NCBI GenBank assembly: GCA_015179045.1
Contig: WHUZ01000049.1
Coordinates: 1-64,000 of the forward strand
DNA from: Kalaharituber pfeilii
Lineage: Eukaryota > Ascomycota > Pezizomycetes > Pezizales > Pezizaceae
Length of the DNA: 64,000 nucleotides
Reading direction: 5' to 3'
The position numbers and the translations under genes were made by a program. Positions 21,620 to 35,100 of this stretch are shown piece by piece. Within the stretch, counting starts at the first letter, position 1. Each line of letters starts with the position of its first letter. The notes below the pieces were generated by a model that was given only the letters and a program-made list of their open reading frames with translations, did no database searches and was not told where the DNA came from.

Positions 21620-24600
21620 CAGTAGCATCATACATTCTCTCACAAGTATGCAGCATATTGTGTGTGATACCTCTCAGAATGAAGATTTATGAAGCACAGT
21701 ACCTGCTGCTTTACAGTCTGTAAGTACTGCTTGTACTTTTCACTACTATGAGCACTGTATGCGATTTCTTAATGCCAGGAATATGTACTTTAGACTTAAC
21801 TATTTTGAGTAATTTTTCTTGCTTACTAATCTATAATTTTACCTAATTTGTATTAGTATGTAACTTGATTAATGGTCCCCCATCAAAATTTACCTCTACT
21901 TAACTTGGGATAACTTTTTTACAAAAATTTACAAAATTAGAAATGCAACGTAGATTGATTCTTTACTCAATTCTCTCCATATCTATGAGTGGTTTTATAT
22001 TTTTACGATTTTTGTTTCATCAGTGATCGGTGTTGAAATCTAGGATCAAAATATGCTAATTAAAGGCGTCCTCAACCATAATACAGTCTCGCTTGTGGCG
22101 ATCTTGTACCTGCGATACTTACAAGTCATGGGTACAAGGAGCAAGAGTACAAAGAACATGCCCGTAGCCTGATTTCCGTCTCGCTTCGTCTCACCTCGCA
22201 TTCCGTATGCCCTTTACCAAAGTTCCCAATTTTGGCAACATTGAAAGCGAAAGAACTCACTCCACCGGTTCGAAGTCAGGGGATTTACGGATACGAGGGC
22301 AACCAGCAAGACATTACCCTGATTGTATTCATAACTTTGTGTCTATTCAGCACCTCATGCCAAGATACGGAAGTTCATCCAATTCTCTGGAAAATGTGCG
22401 ATAGCCAGGCACCGTCGGGGACGTTTAAATAATAACAAGCTAGATCTGGTTGCGCAACCAACAGAAGATCGACGTCTGAGAACCCAAAACAAGGTTGCCA
22501 AGACGTCCACCTATGCACGTGTACTCTACATTTTGACCCCTCCCACTCTCTGTCATAAATTCCCGCTAAAAGACTGGTAACCTCGTTAGTGCAATGCACC
22601 AACTCCGGTGAGATTAGGCCGTGCGCAAAGGTGCACCTGTTGCCGGATAGCAAAAAGTCACAAGATCTCAGAAATGGCTATTGTTAACTTGCGCTTCACC
22701 CCTGAATTCGAATTTCCAGCGAATGATCCTGGAGGGGAGCAAATTCCAGATGAGCAGAAGGCACAAGGTTTCGCGACTTTCTCATGACTGGCTTCCTTTT
22801 GCGGCCCCATACGGTTGTGATGCGTAAGCGAAGTGCATAGTATCCACAATTGCCAAGCACGGTAATGCTTTATGATATCTTTAAGCCAATCAAAACGAAC
22901 TCATATCGAGTGAACCTGCCAACACTGTACCAGGCTGTTCTTGCATTGTAATGAGGCAGAACACATAAATTGTGTCAGACAGTGTCTTCCGCAGTGACTC
23001 TTGTAGCCCATTAGCCAAGAGTAGACTGTATGTGATTGAGAGCTTGTACCTAATCTCGTACGAGCTTTTATGCGCTCTCTCCCTTATGAACATCCCTGTG
23101 ACGATGTAACACCCAACCGAGAAACGTTGACAGCTTCTCACCATGCAAAAGCGAGTCCCATAACCTGTACTGAAGAGTTCGGGGCGGACCACCGATTTTA
23201 ACAAGACAAGGATTGGAAAAAAAACCCAATCGTATGTATGGGGAAATCTCTGGCTGGATACTGTAGAGTAGTCCATCGCACTAAAAGTCTGGATACCGTG
23301 ACGTGGCTGCTCTTTCTCAGCCCCACTCTCAACTCGTGACTATGGTGTTATGTGAAGGTCGCCGAAGGCTGAGGTCCTTCATGAGATACGATCAGGCCTT
23401 CCGCAACCCGCTCTGGCATGCCCAAGAAAGGCCATGCCATTGCAACCGTACGCTATTGGAAAGAGCACCCGAACCTCCCGCCCAATAGGCGTCAAGCGAG
23501 AAGCTTGTCCTCTACTTGTACTCCTACGCACTCCTTCCCAAAATACCAGGTAGGGCTGATTCTTATTACGATAGCTCGAGGGAGCTATGAACATGACTGA
23601 GGCGTTGGGTCTTACTTAGTTTTGAAAACGTATTGAATGTTATAGGTTTAAATTAGCACTGTTCGGTACCAGCAAGGGGCCCCATTTCCATTGTTATCTG
23701 CGAACAGACGTACCAGAGCAGCGAAAAATACCTAAATGATCTCATTTGGTGCATTTGTAGAGCCCTCTTTATTGCCCAATAATTGGCACACTTGTGAAAT
23801 GACAGCTTTCCTTGAATATTGATGGGATCTGTTGTGCCTTTAGGATTCGGTAATTCGATTGCGGTTTTTGAGGTTCCGAATAAATACCTTGAATGGATGT
23901 TTATCATTATAGCAAAATTTGTTCAAGTTACGGCCGTTCAACAGCGCCAGCATTAAATCTGTTCTTGCGAACACATTAACTGGTTTGCCCGGATATACTG
24001 AGGTTAGAACAATAATGTGACCTGCAGTAAGCGCCAAAAAGTATTGTCTGCCAAGTACCACAGCCGCGCAATGCTCATATTTCAGTAAGCGCAGCAAATA
24101 CGATTTGGCACCGCTGATGTTTTGGGAAGAGCACAGGGGTATCTCACGTGGTGATCAATCTGGATGTAGTAGGCTAGTAACCAAGGCATTTTATACTTAC
24201 AACACATTGCCAGACTATGATTCAGCTGGTATTTCAATGTGCTCATCCCACGGTTTGAGGGAGACGTGCCGAATTTGCTTATTGTCTACTTAGCTTTCCT
24301 ACCGAGCTCTACTTGCTCACTAGAAGTAGACCAGTCCCATCCCTGGCAATACAACCGGCTTTACCCACTGTTTGAGCTCTTCGAAAGAAGGATGTGTGGG
24401 GGTTCTTTGGTTCATTTTTATCCAGTTGGATCACTTAACAACGATTGACAGATCAAGGCTTGGCTCGGCACTAACTCCACTCCATAACAACCCAGCAAGA
24501 GAGTATTGCCGACGTCTCCCACCATTTTTGCAGTAACATGACCGGGTGGACCAAGACTCGGGTGCTCGCCATGTTTCTTGACTTCAAAGGCGACGGCCCA

Positions 24601-25600
24601 ATGTGAACGTTTCGGCCCGGGGCCCGTTATTCCCGCAATATGCACTGCGGAATAATAAGGGAGGCCGCCAGGTTAGAAGGCGGCATCACATCTCACTTCC
24701 CATGAGCACCTTGTACTACTAAGGATATATTTTAAATCTCAATGGGCGTAGGTTCCAAGACCGCAAGAGCGGATCGTCCCTTCATTCTAAACAGGTTCAT
24801 GTTTCCTGGGGTGGCATACGCTTAGGCAGTACACTCGAGGTCCTTGCACGTCGGATGACAAGGTCAGCGACTCTGCTAAACCCTGCCTTAGGGATTGAAA
24901 TCGTCGTTCAGCAGCGGTAGGTACCGTTCCTTTCCATTAATGTTAAGCTTTTCTCCCTCCTAAAGAGTTTATCAATGGCCACATACGCACACACACACCC
25001 TATTTCCGCGAGGCAGAAGGAAAAGCAAAATTGCGACTTTTATTGCTTCTATTGTATGGGATCAATTGAGACTGGTATCTCGTTGTTGCGGTGACAAGCG
25101 CCCTTGTGCATTTTTGCACTATGCCCGATTATTCACCTGTTGCGGCGGTGTTCGAGAGGTATACTCATAATAGGTGTAGGCATTTCGTCCTCTTTTGAAA
25201 CAGATCGTTGCCAAAGAGTACACTGCACCGTCGTGCAAGGATGCATGGGGGCCTGTTGTGTCCTGCACATTCCCGCACAACATGACCCAGCATTCTATCA
25301 TATTTTTAAAACCCTCGCCGCTCTCTGGCACATGGGGAAGGGGCCATAGAGGTAAAAGCAGTGTAAGACGGCTATCGATTGAAACCCCGCCTGCCCTTCC
25401 CCTTGTATGCAATTAAAACGTCTTCGCTCGGATTGTATGTCCAGTTAGCTAGCTCCTGCCATACCACTACCTCCCACCCACCACCCACCACCACCACTGG
25501 TGCATTTGCAACACGCAAGCCTGGCCACATAAAGCTGGTATCATCCCCTCTTGGATGCCACTTATTTCATTCCTATCCAGAATTCAAAAAGCAGCACAAC
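21620..25600. other. Intergenic stretch without a recognisable gene
   Basis: No domain or spliced coding structure is recognised. The longest frame (22890-23276, minus, 128 codons) has no known motif. Confidence 0.4.
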
Positions 25601-25641
25601 AACTCGTGAGGGCACGGTGTCTTGAGTGCGTGAGTCTGCGC

Positions 25642-25692
25642 GAGAGCGAGAGTGAGTGAGTGAGTGAGTGAGTGTGTGTGTATGTCTGTGTG
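25642..25692. repeat. GAGT and GT microsatellite upstream of the zinc-cluster gene
   Basis: A run of GAGT units passes into GT units. It lies about 200 bases upstream of the ATG at 25892, so it is likely in the promoter or leader. Confidence 0.85.
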
Positions 25693-25891
25693 GACGCCGG
25701 GCACCTCCTCCCAGCGATAACTACCCCACAGCGGCCAGCACGTTCTCTTCCACTTGGTTAAAGATATAAGCTCGACCGGCGATAACACCACACTATCAGC
25801 TCCAGTCAGTACGCCAGTAATCAGCGCGAATTCGCGATCACGTCTTCGAAAGCTAAGGATCAGAATCTAGAGTTCAGTTACCGAGTTCATC

Positions 25892-27737
25892 ATGGCCGGC
25901 TGCTGCGGAGTACAGTCTGAGGGTGAGATTGTTTGCCTGCCAATGTCGATACACTCCCCGTATCCGTCACCTGGATTATCATTTAAAAGCCTATGTTCAA
26001 CATCATCTCCCGAAATGTCATCCATCACATTTTCCCCTCCTTCCGTTTCCTCAGGATGCTCATCTCCACCGGCATTCAGTACAACAGTGCCCGGAACCCC
26101 GATGGATGGAGTTGTCACAAAAATTGAAGAAATAGAAGATGAGCATACCGAAATAAAAGCGCCGCCTTTGCGCTCAGCATCTCCGAATCCTACAACTGTT
26201 AAGCGGGGGCGTGGTCGCCCGCGCAAACATCCGCTCCCATCCCCTCAGGAATCCAAGGTTTCTAAAGGTGCCCGTTCTAAAACTGGTTGCCTAACTTGTC
26301 GACGGAGGAAGAAGAAATGTGACGAGACGAAGCCGGAGTGTGAGTTTGCAATTATCTATCGGTATCAGCCAATCGCTGACCATATATCGTAGGCAATAAC
26401 TGCGTCAAGAATTCCTTGTTTTGTGAAGGATACCCTGAAAAAGTGCATTGGAAAAGTGGAAAACAAAAGGCAGAAGGTACGAGAGCAAAGATATAATATT
26501 GAAGAAGTTGGCTAATTGTTCCAACCAGATCACCTTTATCGCTCCCTAAGTTACGATATACTGGGTCGCTCCGGGAGTCCAGCGATGATTTCTGCTGATT
26601 TACCATGCCTTATTGACGGAGTGGAGACACCTGAAGACAGGCTTTTGCTCGATCACTTCGTATACGATGTGAGCCGGGTGTTGACTTTGGTCAACGATGA
26701 AACCAATCCCTTCCAGGAACTAATCCTCCCCATGGCCGTACAACATAGAGGACTCATGCATTCGCTATTGTGTCTTTCAGGCGCGCATCTTGCCCGTAAA
26801 AATCGTGACCCCAAGTATAAAGTCGCTCAGCACTACCATTTTGGGAAGGCTGTGCAGTTTTTTGTGCTGGGATAGTTCTATGACAGACGAAAGGCCTATT
26901 GCTAATGATCCAGCGATAGCCCAAATGTTGATTTTTTGCTTGAGGTCAATATGTTTGGGGGAAACAGATGGAGGCTACCGGCCTCACATGGATGCCGCAA
27001 AAGCATTATTACACCAATGCCAGCCACATACCCCTCTAGGAAAATTTCTTTTCGAGTTTTTCATGTACCACGACGTGGCAAACTCTCTAACATCATTAGA
27101 TAGGCGCCCTATCCAATGGATGGAAGATTGGAAGCTTCCAGGCTTTATCCTTCAACCGGAGGCTGGAGCATTACTTGGCGTGCTTGACGGTCTCTTTGCA
27201 TACATCTCAAAGATAACCTTACTCCGAGACACAGTGCGAGAAAGGAAAAAGAGGAAAATCCACCCGACAGTGGATTATGAAATGCTGTCAACGGCAGTCG
27301 CTATTGACTCAGAAATTCGCATCTGGGTTCCACCACAACATCCGAATACCCATCGGTATGTTGCTGCTCAATTGTACCGGCAGAGCACATGGGTATATTT
27401 GTACCGGACCATTCAGCCATCACAGCCGGGGCATAAAATCAAAAGAGCGGTGGAGGAAGGCCTTCAACTGTTGCGGATGCTACCTCAGGATTCAGCTACG
27501 CAAAGCGTCCTATTGATGCCACTGTTCATCCTCGGATGTGCAGCATTCGAACCCAGCCAAAGGCCGGAAATCCAGGACCGGTTCAAGTCCTTGTATGAAT
27601 ACTCGGGCCTTGGGAATATCCTTGCTGCTAACGAGGCCGTGGAGAAAGTCTGGCAACTTATGGATGTTAAAGACGAGAATTCATGGGATTGGGAAACGAT
27701 TCTCCAGAACATGGGGTACGACTTCTTGGTCACCTAA
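25892..27737 (+). pseudogene. Zn2Cys6 transcription factor with AT-hook and Fungal_trans_2-like domain; single-base frameshift
   Basis: Exons 25892-26339, 26393-26476 and 26529-27737; introns of 53 and 52 bases, with branch sites GCTGAC and GCTAAT. Residues 104-114 (KRGRGRPRKHP) form an AT-hook. Cysteines 133, 136, 143, 150, 153 and 160 form the binuclear zinc cluster, completed across intron 1. The remainder resembles Fungal_trans_2 regulators, for example the Acr-2 type, with RPHMDAAKALL, an Asp/Trp-rich end (SWDWETILQNMGYDFLVT) and a stop. Such proteins are nuclear DNA-binding regulators. A run of six T at 26858-26863 shifts the frame: read as is, the protein stops after 292 residues; with five T it would be 579 residues and in frame to the end. 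The lesion may be a sequencing error. ATG choice follows the longest in-frame start; an earlier exon cannot be excluded. Confidence 0.85.
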
Positions 27738-30700
27738 CGAAACTCGGATGAAATCAGCACTCTGTGTTTTGCTCTCCAACGCTCTCCCCCCAAATAATTA
27801 ACTAATGTACATCAATACCAACCATTATCCAGGCTTTCTTTCAGAAAGGTCATCTACACGTGTCGCCACTTCGAAAAACTCATCCTATAATGATCCTGTC
27901 ACCTTGCGGCGTTTATCGGTGTTTTCAGCTGTTTCTTTCCTGTGCATTTGCGTTTTTGTGCGTCCTTTCTGGGTGTTTGTATCAAGATGATCGAGTTGGA
28001 ATCCCGGAGTTCTTTTATTTTGTCTCTGTTCCGATCGTATTCTTATTCTGTATTGTCTTCTGCTGGTATGGTTATTTACTTGTTCTCTTTCTGTTAACTC
28101 CTTAGAATGGATTGGTCTTGGTGTGTAATTTCATTGGGAGGCCATTTTTTTTCCCAGAAACACGGCGGAAAAAGGTAACTTTAAGTTTGTAGTTTTCAAT
28201 CTCGCTCTTCCACGAGCCATGTCAAGTTGTGACTTTTATCTCGTTTGGTGCTACATCTTGGCAAAGTTATGTATGTGGGCATTACATCGTGCCCACTGCG
28301 ACATATCCAAAGCATTTCGTTTTCACTTTTGTCTCCGTTTTTTCATCATGGGCGCGTGTTCCGTCGGCATGTGGGCATGCGCGTGGTCCTAGTGGTATAT
28401 TGATATTACCTGGGAGGTGGAAGCTGGTAACAGTACCCTGAGGCTTGCTTAAGGCGGGCCGCATGCGTACAAATGCAATTGGCGGTGATAAATTTGTTGG
28501 CGGCAGGTCGATGACAAGGCGGAAAATCCAGGTCGGTGGCACTGGATTGCAGAACTGCCCCTTGTCCAGTTTATATGGACCTAGATTATCTACTTAATCT
28601 ATCAAGCGTTTTGTCCATGATAATCGCGTAACTTGCACAAATCGAGCTTTTCACTGAACTTTCCACGGCATATGTGTAAAGCAAAGGTACAGTTATGCTA
28701 TGCGAGCGCTTACCTTTTACATTCGAAAGCAAGCCCTATATATGGGAGAAATCAAACTGTTGGAACAGAGCCATGAGGCTAGATTTTAGGTGATTGTGAC
28801 ATATGGAGATATGTACTTGTGATACCTGATGGAGCTATTTGCAATATTAGCATCGTATCAAATGCTCATGTAGCCTTAGGAGTGAATATGACTCGCAATA
28901 TTCGGTATTCGTAGTGAGAGCTAGCTTCTATTGTGAGCCAGCAACTATCTTTGAAGGACCGCGGATAACTCCAAAACCAAAGCCTGAACTTGCATTTCAG
29001 AAAGCAGATATCAGAAGCGAACCAGATAATTCTTAGATCCACCAGTACTGAAGATATGCCGTGGACTGGCGGTTTCGTGACCGAAAAGCAGAAATCAGAA
29101 GCGAACCAGATAATTCTTATATCCACCAGTACTGAAGATATGCCGTGGACTGGCGGTTTCGTGACCGACCTGCATGTCATAGCCACTCTCTGACTAGGGA
29201 GTGTACGGTGAACATTGAACAGTGTTCTACCAATCAATGACGAGCATTGGCCATAAAACCCAGTCTCATAAAACCTGCCTCAAATGATATGTTCCTAGAG
29301 AGATGCTGACAAAAAAAGCCACTTTACATTGTACGTCACCCCGCCAATGTTCCGTAGGGCTAGTTCCTATTTTTTGATTCCATCCCGTGACTTTACAGCT
29401 GCACACGGTAGTAACTGGGTTTAATTGCAAATTTATCTGATAACCAATCTTCAGTTGACGAGCCATGTTAATTAATGAGCGTCGAGAATCGCCTCTTTCA
29501 TTCTTTTGATATACTGGGTATTCAATCTCAAGCCTCCAACGTGGCTCATGGCACGTCGCTGCGGAAATGTCTCTGCCACTATCCAAACATTAGCATTGGG
29601 CTTCTCTGTGCCCTGGCTGCATGGATATAGCATACCTATAGTTGATACGAAGGTATATTGGCAACTACTCTAGTTTGGGGGTCGATGTGTTGTTGATCAA
29701 AGACGAACGACTCGTTCTTGCCGCCAGTGGGATCATTGGCTTTAGTTGGCCATCGTAAACAAGACGTAAATGAATTGCATCGACCAAAGCATAAGACGAC
29801 CGAAACCTTTCAGGGTGTGTGCACCCACACGCAAGTACCGTTATATGTGCGTGCAGCAACAGGAGCTGTGTTGGCAACTTGTTCACCCATAATGATATTG
29901 CTTTATCAATAGATCTAGACAAAATCAAGCCAAGCATCTATTTCTAAGTTGTTACTTAGCGGTATAGATGGAGTTCATTCCTGGGGTTTTGTCAAGAAGG
30001 GGGGTTTGTTCATACTGCAGAGGCGTTGGCATATGTGGTTTTTGCATTGAGCCCTTGTATTCGCGTGTAGGTACTGGGAGATTGAGTGGTAGAAAGTTGC
30101 AGTACGATTAGAGTTTGATTGGAAATATTCATTTTTTTCGTAGCCCTTGAGCATACGTAGAAAGCAATGTATCTCTCTCTTTGTAGGCTGAGGAAGACAA
30201 GTTTGTAATCGAGATGGACTTATAGAGGTAAAGTCGCTCCTACGAGAGGAACTGCATCTGTATTGCCTGTTACTGACATAACAAGTAGTTCCCACAACGG
30301 CGCCGCCAAAAAAGTGCCAGCCAAAGCCACTGCCTGATAAAGTATAGCGTGCTTGGAATGGTGCTACCGCAAACTGAAATGGCAAAGGCTTGCTGGCAGC
30401 ACATCATCTGCATGAGCTCAGAGTCTGCCATAATTACATGTCAGCATGTACCAGCGCCCATTAGCAAGACAAGCGTGCTAGGTACTTGTGGAATGGTCGC
30501 AAATTCCCCCGCAAATTCCCCATAGTTTGCTAGTCGCAAGTCCTCGAGTTTTTGGTTCTGAGGGAGGCTCCTCACAAACCAGAGGCTAGGCTGATCTGCC
30601 GGTATGGTAGCGCTATGAGATGTAAGTTATGTAGATAGAGTATAGGTATCATTAGGCAGCTGACCACACTGGTGGGGCTAGAAACTAAGTTGGTCTGGAA

Positions 30701-32010
30701 GGCCCAGCTTCCGGAAGAAAAACTGAAAACTGAAAGATTAAATTAAAAACCCATGAGACTACAAACTATTAGTATAATTGAATACCAGGAATGAATTTCA
30801 CCGTCAATTATGTTTCTGTGCTTCAGCATCCTTACATAGCTATTGCAAAGTTGGAGGCTATTCGCAAGCAACCTAGTCGATCGGAGATCTCCGCGGCAAA
30901 TTCCACGGATTTCCTCCTGCAAGGGCCGATAATGCGCATTCGCCCCAAGTGCCGGTCGGTCAAAGGATAAAAGTTTAAATTGACTGTCCTCCCTATCGAC
31001 AGGCGAGTTTAAAATGACGGTGCTTCTTCTTGTTTTTCGAATTTTCGTCGCCTGACCCCTCAGCGAAGGGTTGCCTTCCTTACTTCACTCTGAGTACGCA
31101 GCGGCTCGAGACCAACTCGACAACTTCCTCTACAAGAACGATGACGATAATTTGTCGACTTGACCACTATAGCGAGACAATGGTTAGCATGGCCAGAGAT
31201 GTTGATGTGTACAATCGGTCACCACTGACTCCTCGACTGTACTAGCCCCTAGCCTCGTCGCCTCCACACGCGAGCGCTTGCGCATTGCATGAACGCACGA
31301 CTACATTGTACCTCTCAACCAATATCAGCGCCTGGTTCGCTCGAGAGCGGGGCAGGATATCCTATTAATGGCATCTCACCGAACCGTTTCCGCTCGAAGC
31401 TGAAGCGGAAGCCGGCAAGCACCGACGTCAATGCCAAGCCGTGGCCACACGGTGGAAACAGCCGAGGCGTGGGAGGCAGAACTTCACTGGGGGGACTGTG
31501 GATCAGACAAAACTGTTGTGGCGAAGGCCTGCACTGGGATAGGAGGGCTGTCAACCGGCGGCAGACCTGCTGCCGCCCGTCGCAGGGGAAACTGACAGTG
31601 CAGAAGGCCACTGTGACCCGCACTGCGCCATAGCACTTGTATACAACAGGTATGTTAGCAATATAAGCTGCAGCGGTTCTTGCTTAAATACCTCTACCAG
31701 TTACCCTCTCACACATGCCAAATCCGTGGCAAGCAAGATTAAAGTGGCTGGCGTCTGCCGTGCAGAATCAATCATGGTGTTTCAATGCGCTTTGCTCTCA
31801 AGGCGGCTGTGGGCAGGTTGGTAACGGGTGCTGATATGTGCGGGGCTGCTGCCGGTACGACTAGCCGAGCACTTCGTACAACATGTTCCCCGCAGGTTTC
31901 CCGCTTGGTACCGGTCGGCATTCACCCACAGCCTCCTTGCACTTATCCCTTTCCATCCCAGTCCTTATTCACCTGCCATATTCCACGATCCTTGCAAGTC
32001 ATCAACATTA
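27738..32010. other. Intergenic stretch with one 84-bp tandem duplication
   Basis: No gene is recognised. The T-rich stretch 27800-28110 probably holds the 3' end of the zinc-cluster transcript. The stretch 30880-31640 is richer in GC, but its frames lack known motifs. The 84-bp tandem duplication at 29001-29168 is listed separately. Confidence 0.4.
29001..29168. repeat. 84-bp direct tandem duplication
   Basis: Two adjacent copies, each beginning AAAGCAGA, differ at only two positions. The unit is 28 codons long and both strands stay open through both copies (frames 28990-29193 plus and 28866-29237 minus). The duplication by itself keeps the frame open, so this is weak evidence of coding. 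Confidence 0.95.
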
Positions 32011-32018
32011 ATATATAA
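32011..32018 (+). promoter_or_regulatory. TATA-like box upstream of the ABC transporter
   Basis: ATATATAA lies 170 bases upstream of the ATG at 32180, and a pyrimidine-rich stretch follows at 32100-32160. Spacing fits a fungal core promoter; there is no direct evidence of use. Confidence 0.35.
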
Positions 32019-32179
32019 GGCATTGGCCCTCCTGGATAAAACTACAGCTGCTTCGCTTGGAAAATGCTTATGTTATTTATGCTTATGAAACCTGAAGAGA
32101 CACTCCTTCGTGCTTCATCCTATCTCCGGTCCTCACCATCTACAATCCAGGCTGACGCTTGTCGGAACGAATCTGAGTA

Positions 32180-35100
32180 ATGGGTCTCAATGTCAAATCC
32201 AATCCTCGTGGGAGTAAATATGAGGGGAACATGAAGCCGCAAAGCAATCCACCTTCGGAGATGGACGTTCAGCTTGCACTGGATGCCGGTGAAAAGGGTA
32301 GCAATATCAATTGTAGTGGTTTTGATTTCTCAGGCCAAGCAACAAGCTCTCCTATCAACCAAGAAGACATTAACCATCTATCCTTCCGATCGGTGAATCT
32401 CGTGAATGTGCAGGTTCGCAATCTGTCAGTAACAGTCGATGTCCGTCCATCAATTACTTCAATTTCGTCACTGGTATCAACATGGAAAGGGGAAAAGGAC
32501 GCGAAAGTGATACTTGACGACATCAACGCAGACATGCCAGCAGGAGAGCTTTCTGCTATCATTGGTGGAAGTGGTAGTGGAAAGGTGAGAGAATCGACTT
32601 TTAGCGGTAGGCACTTTTTTTTGAATTCTGTATACTAACAATAGATGACGCTAGACATCAATGCTGAACGTAATGGCACATCGAATGTCTGTTGGTTCTT
32701 TTACCACTACTGGGGCAGTTACATACAACGGGCAGCCTTTCTTGAGAGGCATAAGTAACGCCTACGTGATGCAACAGGATGTATTGATTCCAGAACTTAC
32801 TGTTCGTGAAACGCTGCTTTACGCTGCTGAGCTTAGACTTCCTGCGTCGACCAGCCATGAAGAGCGGGTCAAGATTGTTGAAGAAGTCATAATGCAACTT
32901 GGATTGAAAGAGTGTGCAGATACACCCATTGGAGATAATGAACACAAGGGGTGCTCGGGAGGAGAGAAGCGAAGAGTTAGCATTGGTGTTCAACTCCTTG
33001 GAAACCCATCGGTCTTGTTCCTGGACGAGCCAACGACAGGCTTGGATGCAACAAGTGCCCATCAGCTTGTGAAAACCTTGAAATATCTCGCGAGAAATGG
33101 CAGAACAATCATCACAACAAGTAAGTAACACAAAATATTGAGCTACATATCGGAATTGATTGCTGAATTATCTGTAGTCCATCAGCCGAGATCTGAAATT
33201 TGGAGCCTTTTTGACCATATCACGCTGCTGACTCGCGGCAAGCCTCTCTTTAGTGGCCCCGCGTCCGCTGCCATAGAGTATTTTGCTGATTTAGGGCACT
33301 CGTTTCCAGCACATGAGAATCCTGCAGATTTTTTAATTGATTTGGCCGCAGTTGACAATCGAACTCCAGAAGCTGAAGAAGCATCCACAACACGAGTCAA
33401 TTCACTCATAGCGGCATGGAGACAATACACCGAAAAAGCATCTACATCTGGCACCAGAGTTGTTAGAATAGATGATAGAGAAAAAGCCGAAGAGCAAGCA
33501 GTCGGTAGTCAGAGCTATGAAGTAGCTGTTACTGCCGTACCGTTTTGGCGCCAACTCAGTGTTTTGACTCGTAGAACATTTGTAGTTACATATAGAGATC
33601 CTCTGGGGATGTTTGGAATTTTTTTCGAAGCCATCTGCATGAGCGTTATTATAGGATGGATATTCTTCAAGCTCGATGGAAGTCTTGCTGGTATTCGGAG
33701 CAAACAAGCTGCACTCTATATATTCACTTCATTACAAGGCTATCTGGTGCTTCTATATGAAATCTATCGACTTACAAGCATGGAAATCAAGGTGTTCGAT
33801 CGAGAACGAGGGGAGGGTGTTGTTGGCGTACTTTCATGGCTTATCAGTAGAAGGATTGCAAGATTGTTGACGGAAGACGTTACCGTCCCATTTATCTTTT
33901 CTGTATGTGCTTCTCTCCACATCCAACTGCATTGGGCAAATTAATCAAGTGATACTAGATCATTACATACTTTATGGTTGGATTCGAAAATGATGGCGCA
34001 CAGTTTTTTCGATTTTTTGCTGTGGTGCTTGTTGGGCAATATCTTGCGGTCACGTTTGCGACATTGTCGGTTGGCGTGTCGAGAGACTATTCCCAGGCTA
34101 CATTGGTCGCAAATCTTTCTTTCACGCTTCAATCGATGACTTCCGGTTATTTTATTCAAACAAACAGCATACCCGTATATGTTCGGTGGACAAGGCGGGT
34201 AACATATGTGGTGAGTAAGGAATAATCCTTGATTTAAGGACTAAAGCTTATGCCACAACGATGTAGTTCTACTCCTATGCAGCACTGTGCACAAATGAGT
34301 TTGACGGAACCTTCTATGACTGTCCCTATGGTGGACCTGAAGAACCACGTTGTTTAGAATACCATGGCGATTTCATTCTCGTTGACCAACTAGGGCTGAA
34401 GAAAAATTGGTACACGGTTCCTATGATCATCATTTCATCAATGGCTGTAATATTTTATATTATTGCAGGATTGCTGCTTCGATTTTGGACTGTGGATATC
34501 AATATCTCAAAACCAAGGGTAAACGATAGTGGCGATGCTTCGTCAGGCAAAGAGAGAATCAACACCAACCAACAATCCGAGGTCCAGAAGATTGATGTGG
34601 GATTGGATGACGTAAAGCTGAATATTGTGAAAAGGGGCATACTTAAAAGCCAGAACAAAAAATTAGAAATTCTGAAAGGGGTATCAACAACTTTTGAAGC
34701 TGGCAAATTAAATATCATCATGGGTCCCTCTGGTAGTGGAAAGGTAGTATCCAGTCACTTTATTCTGAAAATCATTGATTGCTCACATGCTCTAGAGTAC
34801 CCTTCTTAATTTAATGGCGAAGCGTCTTCGGTCTACTGCAATCACAAGCTACAAAACCTCTGGTAGAATGCTCTTCAACGGAGCGCTACCATCAGACTCA
34901 GTTGTCCGCTCGCTTTGTTCTTATGTCACTCAAGATGACGATGCCCTACTACCATCGCTTACTGTCCGAGAAACACTCAGTTTTGCTGCCGGACTCAGGT
35001 TGCCCAAATGGATGTCCGCCGAAGAAAAGCGAAGGAGAGCCGAAGATGTGTTATTGAAACTGGGTCTAAAAGACTGTGCGGACAATATGATAGGGAGCGA

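Noticed and set aside
22890..23276. 128-codon minus-strand frame
   Set aside because: No known motif and no flanking exons; length is possible by chance in this composition.
26863..26887. A tiny intron explaining the frameshift in the zinc-cluster gene
   Set aside because: The only GT..AG pairs here would make introns of 12 or 23 bases, too short to be spliced.
31289..31633. Opposed frames of 114 and 102 codons in a GC-richer stretch
   Set aside because: Open frames on both strands come from GC content; neither gives a known motif. Probably promoter-distal sequence of the ABC transporter.
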